Of a stretch of DNA of 64,000 nucleotides, positions 45,945 through 57,159 are shown one piece after another. The DNA comes from Colius striatus (taxonomy: Eukaryota; Chordata; Aves; Coliiformes; Coliidae): positions 77,568,367 through 77,632,366 of the forward strand of contig NC_084760.1 in the NCBI RefSeq assembly GCF_028858725.1. The letters run 5' to 3'. The notes under the pieces are model-generated. The model was given only the letters and a program-made list of their open reading frames with translations, made no database searches and had not been told where the DNA came from. Position 1 is the stretch's first letter. Each line of letters opens with the position of its first letter. The position numbers and the translations under genes were made by a program.

Positions 45945-46890
45945 AAGTTGACCTCTTCATCAACGACCTGGATGAGGGGACAGAGTGTACCCTCAGCAAC
46001 TTCCCTGATGGCACCAAACTGGGAGGACTGGCTGATTCCCCAGAAGGCTGTGCTGCCATTCAGTGGGAACCGAACTGGCTTGAGAGTGGGGCAGAGAGGA
46101 ACCTCATGAGGTTCAACAAGGACAAGTGCAGAGTCCTGCATCTGGGGAGGAACAACCCCACGAACCAGTACAGGCTGGGGGTCGAACTGCTGGAGAGCAG
46201 CTCTGCAGAGAGAGACCTGGGAGTCCTGATTGATAATAAGCTGAACATGAGCCAGCAATGTGTCCTCATGGCCAAGAAGGTCAGTGGCATCCTGGGATGC
46301 ATCAAGAAGAGTGTGGCCAGCAGGTCAAGGGAGGTTCTTCTCCCTCTCTGCTCTGCCCTGGTGAGGCCTCATCTGGAGTACTGTGTCCAGTTCTGGGCTC
46401 CTCAGCTCAAGAGGAACAGGGAACTGCTGGAGAGAGTCCCGCACAGGGCTACCAAGATGATCAGGAGACTGGAGCATCTTTCATACGAGGAAAGGCTGCG
46501 GGAACTGGGGCTGTTTAGTCTGGAGAAGAGGAGATTGAGGGGGGATCTTATTAACATTTACAAATATCTAAGTGGTGGGTGTCAGGAGGTTGGGATATCC
46601 CTTTTTTCTATAGTAGCTAGTAACAGGACAAGGGGTAATGGGATGAAGCTGGAACACAAAAAGTTCCACTTAAATATAAGAAAAAGCTATTTCACTGTGA
46701 GGCTGATGGAGCAGTGGCACAGGCTGCCCAGAGGGGTTGTGGAGGCTCCTTCCTTGGAGGTCTTCAAGACCCGCCTGGACATGTTCCTATGCGACCTGAT
46801 CTAGGTGAACCCGCTTCTGTAGGGGGGTTGGACTAGATATCTCTAAAGGTCCCTTTCAGCCCTACCATTCTATGATTCTATGATTTTATG
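45945..46890 (+). mobile_element. CR1 LINE fragment with open reverse-transcriptase C-terminus (subfamily C)
   Basis: A frame open from 45836 to 46804 (322 codons) carries the C-terminal part of CR1 ORF2 from about 45945: LFINDLDEGTECTLSN, then the active-site region, RNLMRFNKDKCRVLHLGR, MSQQCVLMAKKVSGILGC, HLEYCVQFWAPQ and HRLPRGVVEAPSLEVFKTRL. The 3' UTR follows and ends ATTCTATGATTCTATG. The usual FADD catalytic box reads FPDG at 46001-46012, so both the preceding Ala and one Asp are changed and it cannot be an active polymerase. It is 5'-truncated; the endonuclease is absent. The first roughly 36 codons of the frame are flanking DNA. Confidence 0.93.
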
Positions 46891-49144
46891 ACCTGTAAGA
46901 CAATAAACTGGGAGCTGATGATTCAATACTTAAGGTTATATAGATGGGCAAGACTTCCCAAGCACTGCTGCTAGGAAACAAGTCAGTATCATGGGAAGCT
47001 TGTGTGGGGAAAAGAAATATTCCAAAGTGTTCTCCTTCCTTGCACAGCAGCAAAAGCACGATGAGGCTATCTACATCCTGTAAAGTAAACTCTTGCACAT
47101 TATTTTCTAAAATAGTCAACAGCTATGATAAATCTATGCAATAAGCAAGCTGTCTGTGGTTTGACTTTATTCTTTTACCTGCTCAGGAGCTACTGTCAGG
47201 ACACTTCTGTTGGTGAAACACAGCACCATCTCCCTCAGGTGCAGTAAGTGCAAAAAAAAAGTTAATGAAGGACTTCTGTGAACATATGACCGAAAAGTCT
47301 GCATGAATAATTTAACATGGTGGCTGAGTTTAAAAATAGCTGGAAGATTCCAGATTAAGTACTGAGACTAGAGTTTTATAAAGCTTTTTTTCCCTACTTT
47401 AAGCAGCTCTTCCAAGTACTGCAGGGCCATAAAAGCCCTATGAATAAAGAAGCTTCAGAATCTAGCACCCACTCTTACTACTGTTAATACCCTGAAGTAG
47501 CCTGCACTTTAAAAATTCTTTTTGAGAGTATATTTTTAAAATAAACAGCACTCAGGCTCCAGTGTTATTTCATAAAAGTTTAATTTTTAAAAAATAATAT
47601 TGTTCAATCAAGAGAAAGGAAACAGCCAGACATAAACAGTCTTCTTGGATGCTGGCAAAAGAACTTAAATTACAGACATACCTGTGAACAGCACGTTTAA
47701 CCATTAAGAATATAGAAAAAGCCTCACTGATTAATCACATTAATGATTATGAAGAGAATGTTCCCTCATACCAAAGAGAAGAGAAAGAGATACCACTCCA
47801 GTCATGCAAATCTGCACCCACCTTCTCAGAACAGGATTCCAGAAGTTCAGCAGTTCCAGATAAAATTTTCAGAGCTCCTGTGGAAATTAACCAAAAGCCA
47901 GCAAAGAGAATTGGGTTTGTTAGAGTAAACTCAATTGTCATTCTAAAATCCTGCTTGCTGGACTAAGCATTTCGTGGGTTTATCTGTTACATTCCCAAAT
48001 CTGATGCCCTTCTAATTGTTTTCCCCTCTGCATCAAAAGCTTTCAATACTAAAAGCTTTTGATGTAGTCTGGAAGAAATTCGGCAAGCTTAACACAGAAT
48101 GAAAACAACTGTAGCTGAACATGCTATGAATGTAGGTAATGCACTAAGGACAACTAAAAGGTATGTATTTGATACTTTAGGATACTAACCTTATAGAGTA
48201 GAGGGTTTCATCTTACAAACCTGATATCAGCTATCAAACTGTAAGCCTCTCTTGCATTCTGAAATACAAATTCCACTCTCAGAGGAATAATTAAAGATCA
48301 TTTAGTATCTTGGAACATTGCACTTCTGCAGATATTGTAGCCAGCTTCAAGCAGGCTGTCCATGCCTATGTCTTCAATCAAATTCCAGATAGATCAAATG
48401 TGAATTATAAAGCACTGTGGCCAATGCAGATATGCGATTCCCCTCATCCCCCACACCCCCACTCCCAGCCAATTGAAATTAGTGCATTAATTAATTGCAC
48501 TGCATACACAAAATACAACTGTGAATTACTTTTTTAATCCTATTTTGGATGATATGGCTAGAGACACGATCAAGATATACTGTTTTTGAATCTCTTCCAT
48601 ACACTTGGTAAAACAATACAATCTGTGCAACTAAACTGGCAGAGGACATGACATTTAAACAATACTTGGAAAGTACCATATTAAATGGGTTTAATTGCAT
48701 TAAGTCTTAAGTTCTTAGGCGAAAAAGCAGTAACTCCTTTATTAATGGACTTCTTTCTTTTCCCCTGCTAATCCTATCTTTCAGGTGCATAGCTGCATGA
48801 GTCCTTCTCTCATCTAATTATTTGGCATTTACCTTTAACTTCTGTTTTTTTCGTATTTGACAGGAGATGAACAGAACCTAATATGAGCACTGATGTAAGG
48901 ATCATCCCTGACATTTCTTTACCTGACAGCTGTTACAGGGCTTTTCATACTCTTCACAGCTACCATCACTGCTAAAGGGTTATTTTTGTTTCTACATTCA
49001 CCTGAAGTTTTAAGCAAATAAAACAGGGTGGTGTCCCAAGTGACTGGCACTATTTCAGTGCTGATCAGGTTCTGGCTAAAGCTCTCCTGCAAAAGCAATT
49101 TCCTGAAGAAAAACTGTATTTGATTAAGAATCAAAAACATAGCC

Positions 49145-49146
<2 letters not shown>

Positions 49147-49174
<28 letters not shown>
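49147..49174. repeat. (GT)14 microsatellite
   Basis: Fourteen uninterrupted GT units. Confidence 0.97.
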
Positions 49175-49177
<3 letters not shown>

Positions 49178-51062
49178 GCTGACTGTAAACGGAAGATTCT
49201 CCAGTCAGTCCACTGGTACAGTGAATATCGCTTTCCTCAAAGCAGCTCTCATACAAGTTTTACCACCTGCTGCAGCTACTCAACTGTTCTCCACCTGCCT
49301 GAACAATTCCAGTGACTCTGCTCTCTGCACCTCCAGTTGCAGTACAGCTTCATGGGAGTTATTACAGCAGCTTGACTCATTTTACTAGAGCCTAGAACAT
49401 GGTAATCAGCCTTCTCATTGCAAGCAACAAGACAGTCCAAGAAGAGGTGGAGGTGGGATTGCAAAACAAACCTCAGAAACTGATACTAAATATGGATTTC
49501 TAAATAGGTTTCTGCTTTAAGGCAGAACAGTCTGCAGCTGTGTTATTTTGCTCAAGATGGTTGCAACCAGCAATACATCCATATTGGCTGAAACTAGCTA
49601 ATAGAAAGGGTGGTCTAGCAACCACAACTTGCATCTCTTTCTTCTTTATATTAGACAGAGGCAGAAGAGTCAAGTAAAATCAATTTTACTTGCTGCTTTG
49701 TTCTCCCACAGTCGTGGTACTTGGGCTGTTTGCACGTACTCTTCAATAGGCAGAAAAGGACCAAAATCAGAGAATAATTTTGCTCCCTTTATCTTGCAGT
49801 AGGGTTCTGAGGGAGTAACAAACCAACAAGAGTATTACCTAACAAACCATATAAAAACCTGCCTCCTGTGATTTCTCTTGCCTTTTGCACTAAATAAATG
49901 CAGTTCGATCATGCTTTGGGACACACTAGTTTGGTGGATGGTTGGGGATTTGTCTTTTTAAAGAGTCTTCTGTTATCATCACTTACTTTCATTTGCCATT
50001 TCTGAAAACTTTTGGGTGTTTACCAGGCTAAAAAAACCACCTGCCTTTGCCCACTTTTCTTACTCTCTGTTTCCATGGGCAAAATTAAAGATCTTTGTGC
50101 ACCCTCCCTTAGCTAAGAATTACACATTTGATTTCAACCTTATCAAAGATTAAGAAATGTCAGAGACCTTGTATCTTAATCTACTACTTTTACTTCTTAC
50201 CATTAAGACACAAACATGTGGAAAAATTTAATAACAGAATGCTGGCTGATAACATTTCTCCCCTTCTTACATACCACTTAAAAGTCTAAAACAACAAATA
50301 AACAATCCTCCCCAAAGTCTATTTGCTGCTTAGTTAAAACTTAAGTCAAAGACAAGATTCCAGCATGCTACAAGCAAAATTTACTTGCCCAAGACTACTC
50401 TTACTGTATTTTGCCTAAAACATTAGTTTTGCTTCTAAAATTTTCTGCAAATTGTAAACATTTGAAGGCTGCTTCTCTTTTCCAAATACAGCCACAGATG
50501 TTAAAAGAAACTGAAAGAAGTATTAGAAAACACCTGGATGTACAATCAGGGAGAGAAAGACAGTAGCTTTTCCATGGCTTTTCTTCCACTGCCTCTAACA
50601 ACGCTTGATTTTGCAACAAGCTTCATCCAGGAGAAAGGCCTTTCTGCCAGCCTCCATCATGGCAAAATAAAGGTTGCAGCATGAAATGAAGGCTCAGAGT
50701 TAACACGTTGTCCTTTGAATTTATGAGGTATTTGTCCCCGGTCTGAAGTAGTGTAAAGAAAGAAACATTCAAACTAGGTTTATTTCCTCCCTATTAGCAG
50801 CTTTCTAAAAATCAGGAGAAAGGTAATTTCTCTATGCCTTATGCAGCTTTTAGGTTGGGAAGGAGAGGTAATGCTGTATTGCACCATTCAAACACACAAG
50901 TAAATCCCCTCCATTAACTCACCCCTCCTCCTGAGGATCTGGAGTCCAAGGTCAGCCTAGAGCTTAAGGCTTCCCAGTCAGTGCACTATGCTACAGCTCT
51001 GCCAGCACAGGGGACCAGTACAGTGGATAAACCATTTACTGCATGCCTCTGGAAACCACAGC

Positions 51063-51130
51063 AAAAAGAAAAAAAAGAAAAAAATTAAAAAAAGAAAAAC
51101 AGAAAAAAAAAGAATACATAAATAAAAATA
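51063..51130. repeat. A-rich low-complexity tract
   Basis: Runs of A interrupted by single G, C or TT, in intergenic DNA. It is not preceded by any recognisable retroposon body. Confidence 0.85.
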
Positions 51131-52689
51131 CATGCCATTTCATCAAACTGCACGACACTGTTAAAGCCTCTGTCTGCCAATCTGACCAGATGTCACCGTC
51201 TACACCATCTGTTTTGTTCTCGCCCATTCCAGCAGTTCCAGGAGTAACTCCTACCTCACAAAAGACCATACTGTCTTTCTTCCAAGTATGGAACAGAAAC
51301 CCTCAACTCCATTCTCAGACAGAAGAACAATTATTTTAATAAAGGGCATGAAGACAAGGATTATTTAATTTGTACCATAGGGAGGTTCAGCTTCTGGAAA
51401 GCTGAAGACAAATAGGGGGTAAGAACTCTGTTTCTCAAATGCAAAGCTCTTGCTTTCCCTTGATGTCAGCTGCTGTCCATTCATGGCCAGCTGGGTCCAG
51501 CACTAAACACCATCACTTACTTGTAGAAGCAACTGTAGGACAGCAGGTAACAAGGATATTTGATTTATATTACTGACCTTTCATACAAAATAAAATTAAT
51601 CAAGAGTATGTCCCACATAGGTAACACAGCATTGAACATGGTTGTCTGAAGAAGATTGTCCAAATTATTGTTTGTCATTGCATGCACTGAGACCTTCGTG
51701 AAAATCAATCTGCAAAAGGAAACTAACCAGAAAGCATGTCTGTATTCCAAAACAGCACCATCTAAAATGCACAACTGTGGAAAGATCTGGCCTTCCCTTC
51801 AACGTCTCCCTTCCCTGCATTGATAACCCTCAATACAAGGCAGGCAAGAAAATCAGTTTCCCTCCTCCTCTGAAGATTTACAAAGGACCAGGCACTTCAC
51901 TGAAAAATTGGAAAGAAAATGGGGTGGGGGGGAAATTATGAGTCAAATGTAAACAAACTCAGATATATAACTGGAAAAAAAATACAGAAGAAAACTGAGA
52001 AATGACAACAAAGGACCTTTTTTCTAAACAGGATTTAAGCAATTTCTACTCATTACCCAACTCCATTTTAAAAGTATGAAAGGATGTCAAACCTTGCTTC
52101 CTTTGGTTTTGTCAGAAAATGGTTATTTGAAGAAAGTAGGGCAACAAAGTCTTCTTATATTCATTGCAGTAACTGCTTAACATGAAAAAACAGCTTAAAA
52201 AGCTTTTCTCAAAAGCCCTCTTCCCTTAATTACCTTTTGGTTGGTGATGACCACTTATACTAGATTTCCAAATGGTTCTTACATTTCTAACACAAAAACC
52301 ACCAGAATGACTCTGAAAAACGTTTCATACCTTCTCCACACACAGTCATGAAAACGCAAGACAAATGGTGCTTTTCTTCCCTTCTGGAGGTGCATGTGCT
52401 GGTTCTGATCACAGAAATAGCAACTCTGCTTGTCTTCCCCCCCGACATGACACCCTGCCTTGAGCTTTGTAAGGCTCAGGATTTCAAACAAACTTCCACT
52501 GATGACGTTGACAGTAGTTTTTCCATTGACTTGAGCTGGGAATGAATCAGTTTTTTACTATGGAAGGCTAACTGTTGAGTATCTTCATCATCTCCTGTTT
52601 CTCAGTTTTATCAGCCACTACAGGAATTAGAAACTAATTGAATTAAAACATTTTCCTTGAATTAAGAAAAAAAAAGACATTTGAGAAGA

Positions 52690-53727
52690 AAGTCTTGTTG
52701 ACCACCATATGTTTATTTTTTTAAACAATTTACAAATAAAAACATTATCTTTGTCCAAGCAAACACATTTAATACTTTAGTCTTTAACAGGCTATACAAA
52801 TGAGAACCATCACACCAGAGCCTTTGATAGCTCAGTGACCATTCAGGGTAGGCATGCATGTGTCTGTATCACATGGAGCGAGTCCAACTCCTGACACCAG
52901 GGTTCTGATCTTCTGCTTCTTCAGAGCTGGTCAGCTGCTAAATGATTTAACACAAACAGTTACTGGATCACAATACAATGAAAGAAAGCCCATTTCAAAT
53001 CATGTAAGTGACCTCAATGTGTCTGGTCCAGGTGTCAGGCCACAGAGCCTTACCGATTAGTCTTCTTCTCCACAAGCCAGTCGGACAGATTTTCTCCCCT
53101 TGCTTAGTGATGTGGCATCCATACACGTGCTTATACAATACAATGAAACAGCTTAAATACAGAGGTAATACAACAGTAATTACAAATCACAGGGACAGAT
53201 AAACAAACAAAACCAACTCTAATAACATCTTTGCATTTCAAACAATGAAAGTAAACAAAACCATGCATTACTGAAATTTTCAGGTTTAGCTCTTCTGAAA
53301 GTCTCCACTTCCTCAAGTTCTAAACTGCTGCTCTTGAGCTTGTCCCAGCGGCTGGGCTACTCACGGTGCTACTGACACAAACAGGGTGAGCTGGAAAGCA
53401 TCCAAGAATGGCCAAAGAATAAAAGTCCCCCCAAAACAAACAACAAAGACGCACGCATTATAAACAAGAGATTCCATTTTAATAGCAGAGTGTAGAAAAG
53501 AAATTGGCAAAAAAAATCACATGAAAAACATTTTACACATTAATTATGTACAGAATAAAGCATGTGTCTGGTTTCCAATGATGTAACTTTCACTTTAGCC
53601 AAATCCTACCACAGGATGCAAAATACACCCAAATCCCTCAACTGGAACAACAACAAGAAAACTAGCAAAAAACATATACATAATCCCAGCTCTGGCTCCT
53701 CAAATATTGGGACTGGCTGGGTTCACT
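52690..53727 (-). other. ZNF318: ZNF318 3' UTR (inferred extent)
   Basis: Sequence after the ZNF318 stop on the minus strand. A minus-strand AATAAA at 52717-52712 gives a UTR of about 1 kb. Other hexamers nearer the stop cannot be excluded. Confidence 0.55.
52712..52717 (-). terminator. Candidate poly(A) signal of ZNF318
   Basis: AATAAA on the minus strand, about 1.0 kb after the stop codon. Confidence 0.5.
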
Positions 53728-56700
53728 TCAACCCACTGGGCTTTCTTCTAAGCTTTCAGTGATTCCTGAATTCGTTGTAGCTTCCAAACTACTGTCAGCA
53801 GTTTCTGTTTGCTCAGTCGTCGTGCTCTGCACGCTGTAGACTGTCTTCCCTCCTGAGCCACCCTCCTTTCCACATGTTTCTTCGAGCCCAGGAAGAATAG
53901 CTTCCATGCATCCGGAAGCCTGACTTTTTGTGCTGCCTCTGTCACAACTCAGCGACGGCATTTCAACTGTGCCAGCTTTGCTCTCCTCCACTTGCAGAAG
54001 GATCTCAGATGTGGGAGAAATGCCCTGCATTTCCAGAACTGGCATGACCACTTCTGTAGTGTCACTATTTGAGGACTGCAACATAAGCTGTGGCACAGCC
54101 GTTTGAGAAATCCGTGTGCAAAATTTATCTTCCCGACTACCAGAAGTCAATGGAGAAAAAACAGGGATCTCAGTTTCATCCACTGTTTTTTCAATGTCCA
54201 GTTTCTTAAGTTTACTGGACTCGAGCCTAATGGATGCAATAGTTTCTAGTTTTGAGACTTCTGTATTCTCATTTAAAAGTCCTGCTGTGAGGATGCTGAA
54301 GCATTCATGTTTTACCTTGGGATCTCCCAAATTGAAATTACTGCTTTTGAACTTCTCTGCTTTCTGTGAGGAAGTTTCATTGTTTTTCACGTCTTCTGAT
54401 GACAAAGCAGCTTTCTTTTTATCCACACAAACATTTGCAGAGAGACTTTCCAACTGCTTGGAGTTCAATCCTGAGTGAGTGGTATTCAGGTGAAAGTCAC
54501 TGGCTGCTGAGGTTGTTACATCCTCATGTTTTTTTTCTGGGGAGTGGACAGCTTCTTCTGAAAAATGCTCCCTATGTAAATCTGCTGATAAAGCAACTAC
54601 TGACTCTTGTGCAAGATCAGAGTGAGCCCTAGAAAAGCCTCCAGTGCCTAGTTCTTTTGCATCTCTCTCGATAAAAACTTTATCTAACGTTGCATCAGAT
54701 CTAGTGTGTCCCAACGATTTTTTTTCAACTTCTACCACTAATTCTACACTGGATCTGAGTTCAACAATGTTTGCAGAGCAGGCATTGACTAACCATGCAA
54801 CTTCCTGCCTTTGAGTTTGGTTATCTAATTCTGCCTGTCCTGAAGGTTGAACTTTTTTAGGTTGAACTTTTTCTTGAGTTTCCAATATGCTATTTCTATT
54901 TCTAGTTTTTGTGTTGGCCACACATGTGTCTGGCCATACTCTTGTCAATTCTGAAGCACTAACTTCATTAGAACTTATTATTTCTACATTTGGAGTACCT
55001 GATGGATCACAACTACTTTCAGAAGACCAGGTTGTGATGACCTGTTCCTCTCCATTACTAGTTCTCGTAGTGTCCTGTTCACTAGGACTTCTTGTTGATT
55101 CTGAAATCTTATTCTGTGTTTCTGAACCTTGGGAAGCTTTGCCAAGGACTCCTGACTGAGATACTTCCAAGGCTACACTTTTCGGTTTTACATCTTTTAA
55201 GGAGACATCAATGGAATTCTGCTCTCGCATTACTGCTACTAAAGCTTTTTCTTTCAAAGTGCTTTGAGAACCACAAAGCAAGTCTGGACTGTCAGTTTCT
55301 GAGTGAGTTGTGCAGTTATCACTTAGCTTTTCCTCTATCAAATGGGAATTTCCCAAATTTTCAATTTCATTCTGTGTTTCAGGTAACAAAGTCTTTGGGT
55401 ACAAACTAAGCTCAGGCTTTACCCCTTTTAATTCACAGTCTTTCATCTCTGCATCTTTCTCCAAGGTACTAACAATGTTTGCATTAGTAACCACAGATTT
55501 TTTTGCATCTTCTTGTCCAAATTTTTCTTGGACTTCTGTGTTCTGTGGATCACAGAATTCTTGACTGCCTAACTGCTCTCTACCTGCCATACCCACACGT
55601 CCAGTCTCTGTAGGCATCTGGATACCAGAAGCCGGTTTTGTTTCTGGCGATTCTTTCACCGTCATTTTCAGTAGCTGAGGCTGAACAGGTTTCTTGTTCC
55701 CTTCAGCCTGATTCTCACCAAGAATCCATCTCCCCATTACTTGATTATTACATTGTGAGGAATCTTCTTTCAATTTAGTCCCAACACTTGTTGAAAGAGA
55801 GGTCTGAAATTTTTGGCCTATGTCTTTCTGAATACCATTTTCAATCTCAGAGCTCATCTCGGTATGAAGTATTAAAGTCTCCTGAATATCAGTTTTCTCC
55901 AGTTCTGAGCTTCTCTCAGCTGAGTGGACTTGGCTAGCTTCAGCAGCCACATTCTGAGAAACCTCTTTCAAGGATGAGCTATTGTTTGTTCTAGGGTTTG
56001 GGGATAAGTCTGAAGGTTTGGCTAGGTTGGAGTTTTCTCCATTGGGAAGTGCAGAACTTGCAAGCTTGCTGTCAGCTGAACCCTTTCCACCACTACTGTA
56101 GAAAATACCATAAAGATCTTTAGCATTGGCTGTGGCCAAGCAAGAGTTTCGTTTCTCTACCTTTTTTGCCTGTTCACTGAAAGCAGTTGAAGGTGGTGGT
56201 GGTGGAGGGGGTCTCACAGGCATTGCCAGCATTGCCTGTTCACTTTCAGATACGCCTGGAGCTACTTCATCTGCAGGGATGACAGCTGCCTGCTGGACTG
56301 CTGGTGAAGGGCGTGGAGGTAGCACATCGGAAGTCTGAGAAGACTCACTTTTCTCTGCTGCTTTCAAATCCTCCTCTGTCCCTTTTAAAATTACTTCTTC
56401 TCCCCCAAAGGCCTTTGAGATGATATCTGGAGGTAGCAGAAGATCAGCACTGGTTTCTTTTACCACAGGCAGTGGTTTGGTGGTAGCTCCAGAGGATTTT
56501 ATGGATAAAAAGGTGTTCAAAGGTGCTGGTTTGCTAACCGTTGCAGAAGTAGACTTCCTGAAAATCATGGTGGGGACTGGTAGATTGGGTAGAATTTTTG
56601 CTGATGTTGATGTGGAAAAAACTGGTGTCCACGGGGTAGTGTGTGGAATAACAGTTTTCCCAGACAGCTTGATTTCAATAGGCTTGATATGGGGTTTCCC

Positions 56701-57159
56701 AGTCTGACACTTGTTCTCCTCTTTGTTTCCTTCTGTACTCTCCTCTTTTGGATTAGCTCCTCCCAGGGTTTTATCCTCTCTCTCAGTCTTTTTCCAGCTG
56801 AATTTCCCAAAGGAAGTCTGGCTTGGTGATTCCTTTTTAGACTCCTCTTTCTTTTCTTCTTTTTTCTCCTCCTTCTTATCTTCCATCTTCAGCTTAAGCT
56901 TGATGCCCATTTTTTTCCCGGAAGAATCTGCTTTGCCTTGAGTTTCACCACTCCCTTCTCCGAGCTCCGCGATGCTCTTTGCTTCCTCTTTCTTTATTAT
57001 TTTTGGTTTCTTCTCATCCTTCTCTTCTTTCTGTTTCTCAACTAGTTTCCGTTTCAGTTCGTTCTGCCGCCTGCGTTCTGTTTCCAGAACCACAGCCAAT
57101 CCTGCTTGACGGTCCAGGTTTCTCCTCTCTTCATAGAGTGGGTTTTCATCTATGTATTT
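53728..57159 (-). CDS. ZNF318: ZNF318 last coding exon (1143 residues)
   Basis: Acceptor TATTTCCACAG. Begins KYIDENPLYEERRNLDRQAG, continues with a Lys/Glu-rich segment of KKEEK-type repeats, the conserved SFGKFSWKK, IEIKLSGKT and APLNTFLSIKSSGATTKPLP motifs, and LLLPPDIISKAFGGEEVILK. A RPPPPPPPST run follows (56192-56219), then about 800 poorly conserved Ser/Glu/Thr-rich residues ending in EESPVG. Such a single huge acidic last exon is typical of the gene. The open frame extends 7 codons upstream into the intron. Confidence 0.96.
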   Translation of the reverse strand, partial: KYIDENPLYEERRNLDRQAGLAVVLETERRRQNELKRKLVEKQKEEKDEKKPKIIKKEEAKSIAELGEGSGETQGKADSSGKKMGIKLKLKMEDKKEEKKEEKKEESKKESPSQTSFGKFSWKKTEREDKTLGGANPKEESTEGNKEENKCQTGKPHIKPIEIKLSGKTVIPHTTPWTPVFSTSTSAKILPNLPVPTMIFRKSTSATVSKPAPLNTFLSIKSSGATTKPLPVVKETSADLLLPPDIISKAFGGEEVILKGTEEDLKAAEKSESSQTSDVLPPRPSPAVQQAAVIPADEVAPGVSESEQAMLAMPVRPPPPPPPSTAFSEQAKKVEKRNSCLATANAKDLYGIFYSSGGKGSADSKLASSALPNGENSNLAKPSDLSPNPRTNNSSSLKEVSQNVAAEASQVHSAERSSELEKTDIQETLILHTEMSSEIENGIQKDIGQKFQTSLSTSVGTKLKEDSSQCNNQVMGRWILGENQAEGNKKPVQPQLLKMTVKESPETKPASGIQMPTETGRVGMAGREQLGSQEFCDPQNTEVQEKFGQEDAKKSVVTNANIVSTLEKDAEMKDCELKGVKPELSLYPKTLLPETQNEIENLGNSHLIEEKLSDNCTTHSETDSPDLLCGSQSTLKEKALVAVMREQNSIDVSLKDVKPKSVALEVSQSGVLGKASQGSETQNKISESTRSPSEQDTTRTSNGEEQVITTWSSESSCDPSGTPNVEIISSNEVSASELTRVWPDTCVANTKTRNRNSILETQEKVQPKKVQPSGQAELDNQTQRQEVAWLVNACSANIVELRSSVELVVEVEKKSLGHTRSDATLDKVFIERDAKELGTGGFSRAHSDLAQESVVALSADLHREHFSEEAVHSPEKKHEDVTTSAASDFHLNTTHSGLNSKQLESLSANVCVDKKKAALSSEDVKNNETSSQKAEKFKSSNFNLGDPKVKHECFSILTAGLLNENTEVSKLETIASIRLESSKLKKLDIEKTVDETEIPVFSPLTSGSREDKFCTRISQTAVPQLMLQSSNSDTTEVVMPVLEMQGISPTSEILLQVEESKAGTVEMPSLSCDRGSTKSQASGCMEAILPGLEETCGKEGGSGGKTVYSVQSTTTEQTETADSSLEATTNSGITESLEESPVG

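Larger units (their letters stand above)
46891..52689. other. Intergenic region before the ZNF318 3' end
   Basis: AT-rich DNA with a (GT)14 microsatellite and an A-rich tract. No exon, RNA gene or transposon protein recognised; all open frames are short. Confidence 0.65.

Noticed and set aside
45836-46804. 322-codon frame as a host gene
   Set aside because: Sequence blocks are CR1 ORF2 reverse-transcriptase C-terminus followed by a CR1 3' UTR and tail.
49903-49920. GTTCGATC resembling a tRNA T-loop
   Set aside because: No matching A-box, stems or cloverleaf could be formed around it.
51063-51130. A-rich tract as the tail of a processed pseudogene
   Set aside because: The upstream sequence shows no retrocopy of a recognisable mRNA and no flanking duplication.
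54116-56829. Plus-strand frames opposite the ZNF318 last exon
   Set aside because: They are antisense shadows of a long coding exon with Ser/Phe/Leu-rich translations.
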